Of a DNA stretch of 64,000 nucleotides, positions 8,226 to 15,900 are shown in pieces. The position numbers and the translations under genes are program-made. Each line of letters opens with the position of its first letter. Positions within the stretch are counted from its first letter, which is position 1. Below the pieces are notes generated by a model. The model was not told the origin of the DNA. It worked only from the letters and a program-made list of their open reading frames with translations, and made no database searches. This DNA comes from Nannocystis sp. (GTDB lineage Bacteria > Myxococcota_A > Polyangia > Nannocystales > Nannocystaceae). The DNA is taken from positions 186,001-250,000 of the forward strand of contig JADJRG010000028.1 of assembly GCA_016712315.1 (NCBI GenBank), written 5' to 3'.

Positions 8226-10103
8226 ATGCGCCCTGCTCGCCTTAATTATCCCCGCTCTTTGTGGCTCTCGCTCGCGTCGTTGGCGCTCGCTTGTAACGGC
8301 GGCGATGACGGCGGCGGCGGGGCGACAGAGACCAGCGGGGCGTCGATCTCGACGACGCAGGCGACGACCGGGTCGTCGATGACCGGGACGACGGCGACGA
8401 CGGGGGAGAGCGAGGGGAGCGGCAGCGAGTCGGCGACGGAGGGGACGAGCACGACGGCCGACACGGCGACGACGACGACGACGACGACGGGCGAACCGAC
8501 GACGGACCCGACCGACTCGACGAGCTCGACGACGGAGATGTTCTGCCCGCAAGGACAGATCGTGTGCGAGCGCGGGGCGGCGAAGGTGTGCGACGGATCG
8601 GGCGGCTGGGAGAGCGAGGAGGTGTGCGCGGACGCGTGCGCGGAGGGGCTCGGCTGCGTGCTGTGCGTCCCCGAGTCGTTCCAGTGCGTCGGCGAGCAGT
8701 CGCAGCAGTGCAACGGGGCGGGCGACGCGTGGGTGGACGTCGAGGCCTGCGACGGGGTGCAAGGGGTGAGCTGCGACGCGCAGTCGGGGCAGTGCGTGGG
8801 GGCGTGCGCGGTGGGCAGCCTGGGGCTGAGCTACATCGGCTGCGACTACTACCCGACGGTGACGCAGCAGCTCGACCCGTACACGAACGGGACGACCTAC
8901 GCGGTGGCGGTCGCGAACACCGCGGCGGAGGCGGCGACGATCACGATCACGCGCGGCGATCAGACGGTCGTGACGGACACGGTGGCGCCGTCCGACGTGA
9001 AGGTGATCCCGCTGCCGTGGGTGAATGAGCTGTGCTTAGGGACAGGCCCGAGCAAGGTCGTGCAGGACGGGTCCTACCGCCTGCGCTCGAACCAGCCGGT
9101 GACGGTGTACCAATACAACCCGCTGGCGGCGAACGTGACCAACGACGCGTCGCTGATGCTGCCGGTGAACGTGTGGGGCGGCGACTACGTGGTGGCGGCG
9201 TGGCCGTTCTGGGCGTCGTACCCGGGCTTCTACTCGGTGACGGCCCGGCACGACGGGACGACGGTGACGCTGGCGCCGCCGATGCAAGGGAGCGTGGTGC
9301 AGGCGGGCGGCGGGGTCGACGGGCAAGGGAACGGGGTGGTGACGCTGAACGAGGGCGACGTGCTGCAGGTGGTGACCGGCAACGGCGGCGACCTGACCGG
9401 GACGCTGCTGTCGGCGGATAAGCCGATCCAGGTGCTGGGCGGGCACGACTGCACGCAGGTGCCGATCGGGATCGCGGCGTGCGACCACCTGGAGGAGAGC
9501 ATGTTCCCGATCGACGCGCTGGCGACCGACTACATCGTGGTGCCGCCGGTGCAGGTGCCGAACGACCAGCTCGAGAAGGCGCAGGTGGTCCGGGTGATCG
9601 CGGCGTTCGATAATACGACGCTGACCTTCGAGCCAGATCAGCCGGGGAACAAGGTGCTGGCGAACGCGGGGGACTTCGTGGAGTTGGTGTCGACGACGGC
9701 GAAGTTCAAGGTGAGCGCGGATAAGAAGATCCTGGTGGCGCAGTATATGGTGGGCCAGAGCGCGGGCTTCGGGACCTCCGACCCGGCGATGCTGGTGGCG
9801 GTGGCGACCGAGCAGTACCGCAAGAGCTACCTGTTCCACGCGCCCGTCGGCTGGTCGGCGAACTACGTCGACATCATCGCTCCCGACGGGGCGGCGGTGA
9901 CGGTCGATGGCGCGGCGGTGGGGGGCTTCGCGGGGATCGCAGGGACCGGGTTCTCCGTCGCGCACGTGAAGCTGTCGAACGCGGGCAACGGCAACCATAC
10001 GGTGAACTCGGACCAGAAGGTGGGGATCAGCGTATACGGGGTGCTGAACTACGGGAGCTACTGGTACCCAGGCGGGCTCGATCTGAACGTAATTCCGCAG
10101 TAA
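8226..10103 (+). CDS. Lipoprotein with IgGFc-binding-type domain
   Basis: 625 residues from the ATG at 8226. An upstream in-frame ATG at 8190 would lie inside the promoter. The signal peptide ends at SLALAC; the Cys is followed by GGDDGGGG and about 85 residues of Thr/Ser/Glu/Gly-rich linker, partly encoded by a (GAC)7 run. A short Cys-rich block follows (FCPQGQIVCERG and repeats of C-x-G-x2-Q-C-x type). The remainder begins with GLSYIGCDYYPT and is the beta-rich IgGFc_binding N-terminal type domain common in myxobacterial surface proteins. It is probably an outer-membrane, surface-exposed adhesin-like protein. In bacteria the ligand is unknown; immunoglobulin binding should not be assumed from the domain name. 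Confidence 0.82.
   Translation: MRPARLNYPRSLWLSLASLALACNGGDDGGGGATETSGASISTTQATTGSSMTGTTATTGESEGSGSESATEGTSTTADTATTTTTTTGEPTTDPTDSTSSTTEMFCPQGQIVCERGAAKVCDGSGGWESEEVCADACAEGLGCVLCVPESFQCVGEQSQQCNGAGDAWVDVEACDGVQGVSCDAQSGQCVGACAVGSLGLSYIGCDYYPTVTQQLDPYTNGTTYAVAVANTAAEAATITITRGDQTVVTDTVAPSDVKVIPLPWVNELCLGTGPSKVVQDGSYRLRSNQPVTVYQYNPLAANVTNDASLMLPVNVWGGDYVVAAWPFWASYPGFYSVTARHDGTTVTLAPPMQGSVVQAGGGVDGQGNGVVTLNEGDVLQVVTGNGGDLTGTLLSADKPIQVLGGHDCTQVPIGIAACDHLEESMFPIDALATDYIVVPPVQVPNDQLEKAQVVRVIAAFDNTTLTFEPDQPGNKVLANAGDFVELVSTTAKFKVSADKKILVAQYMVGQSAGFGTSDPAMLVAVATEQYRKSYLFHAPVGWSANYVDIIAPDGAAVTVDGAAVGGFAGIAGTGFSVAHVKLSNAGNGNHTVNSDQKVGISVYGVLNYGSYWYPGGLDLNVIPQ
8468..8488 (+). repeat. (GAC)7 trinucleotide run
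   Basis: Seven perfect GAC units that encode part of a poly-Thr tract in the lipoprotein linker. Such a run could vary in length by slippage without breaking the frame. Confidence 0.8.
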
Positions 10104-10154
10104 GCAGGCTCGCGTCTTCGGCGGCGGGCGTGCGGCGGGGCCTCGCAGAGATCT

Positions 10155-10173
10155 CCAGACGGGGGCGGTCTGG
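10155..10173 (+). terminator. Hairpin between the lipoprotein and pseudokinase genes
   Basis: CCAGAC (10155-10160) and GTCTGG (10168-10173) form a 6-bp stem with a 7-base loop, 52 bases after the stop. There is no T-tract, so the termination function is only likely. Confidence 0.35.
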
Positions 10174-10193
10174 CGCGCGAAGATCCTTGGCAG

Positions 10194-10209
10194 GCAGGCG
10201 ATTGCCTGC
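10194..10209. promoter_or_regulatory. Inverted repeat upstream of the pseudokinase gene
   Basis: GCAGGC-GATT-GCCTGC, a perfect 6+4+6 palindrome ending 15 bases before the ATG at 10225. It could be an operator or a small 5-prime hairpin. Nothing in the sequence identifies a binding protein. Confidence 0.35.
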
Positions 10210-10224
10210 TCCAATCTCACTCGT

Positions 10225-12504
10225 ATGCTCCGCTTCCGCGCACACTCCCGTGGTGAGCTGCCCAAGGCCCCTTGGCAGCCAGTGACTAGCCCCGAAGGAC
10301 AGGTGTTCGCGGGGCGCCTCGAGATCGGCGCGACGCTCGAGGTCGACGCGATCGGGGCGCGCTCCTCGGCGATCGATCGCGCGAGCGGCGAGGAGGTCGA
10401 GGTGCTGCTGCTGCGGCCGGAGCTGTCCGCGAGGCAAGGCCTGGTCGACCACCTGTACGCGCGGATCAGGCGCGACGAGGCGATCGAGGCGGCGCGGCCT
10501 GGGGCGCTGGCGGGGATCGTCCGGGCGAGGGAGCTGGGACGCACGCGCGACGGGCTGGTCTTCTTGGTCACGGAGCGGGCGGCAGGGGTCGACCTGGCGG
10601 CGATGATCGCGGCGCAGGGGCGGCTGCCGTGGCAGCAGGCGGTGAGGGTGATGGCGGGGCTGTGCGCGGCGCTAGGGCGGCTGCACGCGGCGGGGGTGAG
10701 CCACGGGTCCCTCCATCCGAGGTATTGCCTGGTCTCAGAGACAGGCGCGACGCGGCTGCTGGCGCTGGGGATCGAGGATGGGATCGCCGACGATGAGGAC
10801 GGGGTGAGCGAGGCGATCGCGCTGCCGATGATCCGCTACGCGTCGCCTGAGCGGGCGAGCGGCGATCCGTGCGGGGCGGCGAGCGATGTGTACTCGCTGG
10901 GGGCGATCGCGTTCGAGATGATCACCGGGCGCCCTCCGTTCGTGGATCCGAACCCGAGCCGGCTGCTGGCGATGCAGATGCTGAGCGAGCCGCCGACGCT
11001 GGCCGCAGAGGAGGCGCCGGCGGCGGTGGCGGCGGTGATCCGACGGGCGCTGGCGAAGGCGCCAGAGGATCGCTTCGCCGCGGCAGACGCGCTCGGGACG
11101 GCCTTGACCTCGGCGCTGCGGGTGAGCGCCGATACAGCGCTGGTGGCGGCGAGCTCGCAGGTGACGGCGACGCCGCGGGCGAGCGCTTCCACGAGCGGGG
11201 CGGCGCTCTCAGGGTCGCGGACGCGCGGCCGGCTGGTGATGCCGATGCTGGTCCGTCGGCCAGGTAAGGCGGGCGCGACGACGACGGGTGCCGCGGCGAG
11301 CGCGGGCGGTCGGGCGAGCGAGAGCCTGAGCGGGGCGAGCGGGTCGCGGCGGGCGATCATCGACCTGACGGCGATCCACCCGGCGAGCGCGAGCACGAGC
11401 CGCGGGATGAGCCCGGCCGCGAGCGCGAGCGGGTCGCTGAAGGCGGGCGAGAGCGGGCGCTGGGGCGAGGCGAGCGCGAGCGGATCGCGGGCGAGCGTGA
11501 GTTTGAGCCGCGGCCGCTCTCCCGCGCACGCCGGCCCCGGTGAGGCGACGGTGCGGCGGGCCGTGCACGAGGCGCTGGCCGCGGCAGGGAGCACGGAGGC
11601 GGGGGCTCGCTCGCTCGAGGTGACGGGCGACGGCGAGATCCTTGACAGCAAGACCGCGGGCGCGGTGCCAGCGTCGAGCAGCGAGCTGGCCGCGACGCTC
11701 GAGGCGAACGCAGGCGAGGAAGAGCTCGCGAGCTCGCGGGCGAACGGACGACCGGCGCGCTGGCTGTCGGCGATGGTCGTGAGCGCCCTCGGGGCGCTGC
11801 TGGTGGGGAGCGCCGCGGTGGCGCTGCTGTCTCCCCCCTCCTCAAGCTCGCCAGGGGCGGTGTCGACAGGCGAGGGGGAGGAGACCAGGGCGGCGGCGCC
11901 GACGATCCCTGCGACGATCGAGGCGCCCTCCGAGGATGCAGGGGCGGGCGCTCCGGTGGCCGAGGGCGAGGCGGCAGCAGCGGCGGCGGCCGCGGATGGC
12001 GCGGCCGAAGCGGTCGCGGCGGACGCGGGGGCCTCCGAGAACGCAGAGAAGGGCGCGAAGACGGGCCGCAGCGGCGGAAAACGGGCGCGCCAGCGCGCCC
12101 GCGCGGAGGAGCACGAGCCCGACTTCTTAGACGAGCTGCGCGAGAACCTGCGCGCGGAGCGTGACGCGAAGATCAAGGCGAGCCCGACGCCTCCTGCGTC
12201 GCTACCCCAAGGCGCGGCGCGCCCGCCGGACCCAACGCCTCCGCCTGAGAGCACAGCGGCCGCGTTGAGCGCGCTCTCATCCGCGAAGCGGGCGCTGGCG
12301 AAGGGGAATTTTGCCGAGGCGCTGGCGCTGGCGAGTGAGAGCCAGTCGCTGCGAAAGAGCCCCGAGGCGACCGAGATCATCGGCGAAGCGGCCTGCGCGC
12401 TGGGGGACGCCGCGCAGGCGAAGAGCGCGGCGCGGCTGCTGCCGAGCGGGCGTAGGGCGGCGCTGGTGGGGCGCTGCCTCGAGCGCGGGGTGGCGATCGA
12501 GTAG
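10225..12504 (+). CDS. Membrane pseudokinase (Ser/Thr-kinase fold) with periplasmic repeat tail
   Basis: 759 residues. Residues about 30-290 follow the Ser/Thr kinase fold, with a recognisable YASPER activation-segment end, a DVYSLGAIAFEMITGRPPF helix and a KAPEDRF segment. All three catalytic positions are replaced. The ATP-binding Lys position sits in EVEVLLLRP with no Lys; the HRD motif is HGS (160-162), with Tyr instead of Asn at 167; and the DFG position reads ALG (180-182). A 200-residue Ser/Ala/Gly/Arg-rich linker follows, then one membrane helix (about 513-535) and an Ala/Glu-rich segment. The C-terminal about 80 residues resemble a TPR-like helical hairpin (ALAKGNFAEALALASESQ). It is probably a non-catalytic signalling scaffold. 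Confidence 0.8.
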   Translation: MLRFRAHSRGELPKAPWQPVTSPEGQVFAGRLEIGATLEVDAIGARSSAIDRASGEEVEVLLLRPELSARQGLVDHLYARIRRDEAIEAARPGALAGIVRARELGRTRDGLVFLVTERAAGVDLAAMIAAQGRLPWQQAVRVMAGLCAALGRLHAAGVSHGSLHPRYCLVSETGATRLLALGIEDGIADDEDGVSEAIALPMIRYASPERASGDPCGAASDVYSLGAIAFEMITGRPPFVDPNPSRLLAMQMLSEPPTLAAEEAPAAVAAVIRRALAKAPEDRFAAADALGTALTSALRVSADTALVAASSQVTATPRASASTSGAALSGSRTRGRLVMPMLVRRPGKAGATTTGAAASAGGRASESLSGASGSRRAIIDLTAIHPASASTSRGMSPAASASGSLKAGESGRWGEASASGSRASVSLSRGRSPAHAGPGEATVRRAVHEALAAAGSTEAGARSLEVTGDGEILDSKTAGAVPASSSELAATLEANAGEEELASSRANGRPARWLSAMVVSALGALLVGSAAVALLSPPSSSSPGAVSTGEGEETRAAAPTIPATIEAPSEDAGAGAPVAEGEAAAAAAAADGAAEAVAADAGASENAEKGAKTGRSGGKRARQRARAEEHEPDFLDELRENLRAERDAKIKASPTPPASLPQGAARPPDPTPPPESTAAALSALSSAKRALAKGNFAEALALASESQSLRKSPEATEIIGEAACALGDAAQAKSAARLLPSGRRAALVGRCLERGVAIE

Positions 12505-12557
12505 GAGTGGCGACGACGGCGGCGGAACCGTCGGGTCGAGATCCGCCGTGAGTGAGC

Positions 12558-12902
12558 TCAGGCGAGGGCGGCGCTGTACATGGCGGGGGTGAAGCCGACG
12601 TACAGGACGGGGCCGACGCGCAGTGCGGGGGCGCGGAGCTTGCCGCTGGGGCCGAGGAGGAGGGCGGCGAGCTGGTCGGCGTCGGTCGCCTTGGGATCGA
12701 GCTCGATGAGCTTGGCGCCGCGGGCGATGACGACGCGCTCAGCGCGGCGGGCGAGCTCTAGCGCTTGATCACGCTCGAAGCGGACCTTGTTGGCGCTGGT
12801 GGTCTCGGCGATCTGGGCGCGTTCGGCGGTGAGGTGGTCTTGGGCGCGGGCGCAGGTGGTGCAGCTCGTGCGGTGATAGTACCAGTCGATCTGTTTGCTC
12901 AT
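12558..12902 (-). CDS. ArsC/Spx-like thioredoxin-fold protein
   Basis: 114 residues with a C-x2-C (C14-T-T-C17) after YYHRTS, the usual N-terminal position in the arsenate-reductase-like ArsC/Spx/YffB family. The C-terminal part has LRAPALRVGPVLYVGF, comparable to the cis-Pro region of that fold (RAPALRVG). Classical ArsC has one Cys with a downstream Arg triad, whereas a CxxC is more like Spx or YffB. Arsenate reduction is therefore not supported; a redox or regulatory role is only likely. It is not adjacent to arsenic-resistance genes. Confidence 0.75.
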   Translation of the reverse strand: MSKQIDWYYHRTSCTTCARAQDHLTAERAQIAETTSANKVRFERDQALELARRAERVVIARGAKLIELDPKATDADQLAALLLGPSGKLRAPALRVGPVLYVGFTPAMYSAALA

Positions 12903-12990
12903 CGTGGGCCTCCGTGGCGCTGATGAGGGCTCGTATGCCAGAGCGCAGGGGCGGGGGCAAGGCGAGGCGCTGGCGCCGAGCTTCGTCCGA

Positions 12991-15900
12991 TCAGAGGACG
13001 GCGGCCGGCTGGGGCTGCGCGGGCCCGAGCGGGAGGCTGAGGGTGAAGGTGGCGCCGCCGCCGAGGGCGCTCTCGACGGCGATCTGACCGCCCATGCGCT
13101 GGGCGATGGTCTGGACGACGGCGAGGCTGACGCCGCTGCCCTCGTAGGTGCGGGTGGTCGAGTCGTCGGCCTGCGAGAAGGCCTGGAAGAGGCGACCCAT
13201 GTGCTCCGGGGCGATGCCGATCCCGCGGTCTCGTACGGTGAGATCGAGGCGGGCGCCGCCGCTGTCGTCGACGCGCCGGAGGGTGAGATCGACGCGGGCG
13301 CGCTCGCTGAAGCGTGAGGCGTTGTCGAGGAGCGCGAGCACGCAGTAGCGGAGGCGCTGAGGATCGCCGCGGAGCAGCGGGAGCTCCGGATCGAGCGCGA
13401 GGTGGAGGGTGTTGCCCCGCTCGGCGAAGGCGGGGGCGAGCTCGTCGGCGACCTCGCGGATGAGGCCGCTGAGCTCGACGAGGGAGTCGTCGAGGTTGAG
13501 GGTGCCGGCCTCGATCCGCGAGAGCTCGAGGATGCTGGTGAGGGTGCGGCCGAGGCGGTGCGCGGCGGCGCGGATGCTGGCCATGTCCTCCATGAAGGTG
13601 TCGGCGCTGCCGGCGGCGAGCTCCTCGTCGATCAGCTCGGCGTAGCCGAGGATCGCGTTGAGGGGGGTGCGCAGCTCGTGGCTCATGTTCATCAAGAAGC
13701 GGGTCTTGGCCTGATCGCTGGTGATCGCTTGATCACGGGCGGCGGCGAGGGTGCGGTAGAGGCGGGCGTTCTCGACGGAGATCGCGACCTGCGCGGCGAG
13801 CTGGTTGAGGAGCTCGCCGCGATCGGCGGTGAAGACGGCGGGGGCGAGCTCGTTCTCGAGGTAGAGCACGCCGGTGAGGCGGCCGTGGTGGATGATCGGC
13901 AGGCAGAGGACGGAGCGGAGCTGGTGGCGCTCGACGTAGGGATCTTTGGTGAAGGCGCCGCGCGCGGCGGCGTCGTCGAGGACGAGCGGGGCGCGGGCGC
14001 GGGCGACGAAGCTGATGATCGCGCGCGGCAGCGGGGCGTCGTCGTCGAGGGGGCGCTGGAGGAGGACCTCGATCCGCTCAGGATCGACGCGGGCCTCGGC
14101 CTCGAGGGTGAGGCCTCGCTCTCCGTCGAGGAGGAGCGCGGCCCGGCGGGCGCCGGCGTTCTCCATCAGGATCCGCATGAGGGCGCGCAGCAGGCGCTCG
14201 AGGACGATCTCGCCGGCGATCGCGCGGGTCGCCTTGATCACCGCGCCGATGTCGAGCGACTTGGCGACCCCCCCGGCGACCGCGATGAACTGGCTGGTCT
14301 CCGAGGGCATGGTGTCGGTGGTGGTGACGACGCGCGGGCGCTCGTGGAAGCGGGCGGCGAGGAGGCCGGCGCCGAGCGACTCGTAGGCGCCGCTGGCGAG
14401 CTCGCGGTAGTGCTCGGCGAGGAAGCTGAGGCCGTCGTGTCGGGCGATCCGGGCGGCCTGCTCGGCGGCGATCGCGAGGCGGTGGTGGTCGCCGCTGGCT
14501 TTGGCTGCCTCGAGGGCCATGTTCAAGGCGGGGAGGATCTTGGCGCGGTGATCGTCGAGGTCGGCGCGGAGGGCGTCGACGATCAGGGCGCGCGCGCGGT
14601 AGTTGTCGGGGGCGCGGCGGGCGGCGGCGTGGAGGCGATCCGCGTGCTCGTCGAGGGCGCGGCGGTGGCGTCGGCGCTCGGCTGGGGGCGCGGCGGCGGC
14701 GAGGGCGGCGAGCGACAAGGCGGCGAAGAAGTGGCGATCGAGGGTGTAGGGCTGGAGCTGGTGGACGAGCGGGAGGGGCCGCGCGAGCTGGTGGATGACC
14801 TCCTCGTGGAGGCCGGTGTGGTAGAGGACGATGGCCTTGTAGAGGGGGAGCAGGGCGGCGGCGAGGCCGTAGGGGCGGCGGGCGGCGGCGCCTACGGCCT
14901 CGTCCTCGGTGGTGTCGTCCAGCAGGCCGTGGAGGAGGCTGGGCGGGTCGCTTTCGGCGGCGAGGCCGAGCGGGTGCCCGCGGAGGGCGCGGGCGAGGTG
15001 TTCGGCGGCGCGCGCGACCGCGGCGGCGTCGTCGTCGCCGAGTCGATCGAGCAGGGCGCTGAGCTCGCTGGTCCGTTCGGCGACCCGGGGGAGCGGATCG
15101 CCGGCGAGCAGCGCGAGGGGGGCGATCTGAGCGGCGATGTGGCCGGCGTCGAGGGCGTGTCCGCCGAGGCGGGCGCGCTCCAGAGCGCGCTCGAGGCGGG
15201 CCCCGGCGTCGCTCAACGGGTTGGACCAGGGGAGGACGTAGGCGGCGATCAGGTGCTCTAGCTTGGGCTCGATCCAGGCGCTCGGGAGGCGCTGGTGGAG
15301 GGCGGTCGCGGCCTCGGCGGCGGCGTGGATAGCGGCAGGATCGTCGTCGAGCGCGCCGCGAACCAGGCCGAGGCCGAGCACGCCGATCGGCGAGATCTCG
15401 GTGACGCCGCGGCTGAGGCTGTGATCGGCGAGGGCGAGCAGGATGAGGCCGGCGAGGCGCGGATCGAGGCTCGCGGCCGGCAGCACGAGGGCGAGCAGTA
15501 CGCGCTGAAGGAGGTGCTCGCGGGGCTCCAGCGACTCGCTGCGGGCGAGGAAGGCGCTCGGCTCGGCGCCTCGTCGGCGCCAGCGCAGGCGGGTCAAGGC
15601 GAGGGCGAGGGCGGTCTTGGTGCCTCGCTCAGGGAGTCGAAGGCCGAGGTGGGCGAGCGCGCGGCGGCCGACCGCGAGGGCCGCGTCGGGGTCGCGTTGG
15701 GCGAGCTCGTGGTCGAGGCGGGTGGCGAGCAGCTCGGCGCGGGCGAGCTCGCTGGGGGCCCGAGCGAGCGCGCTGTCGAACAGGGCGGCGGCGGCGCTCC
15801 GATCGCCGCGGCGGTGGGCGGCCTCGGCGGCGGCGAGGTGGAGGCCGAGGGTGAGCTGGTGGTGGCCCTGCCAGGCGTCCGCGGGCAGGCAGGCGAGGCC

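Noticed and set aside
9036..10571. 511-residue minus-strand frame
   Set aside because: Antisense to the IgGFc-type lipoprotein; the His/Arg/Leu-rich translation is a compositional artefact.
13402..15261. 619-residue plus-strand frame opposite the hybrid histidine kinase
   Set aside because: Low-complexity Gly/Glu/Ala/Val translation with no domain; the opposite strand carries the GAF and HisKA motifs.
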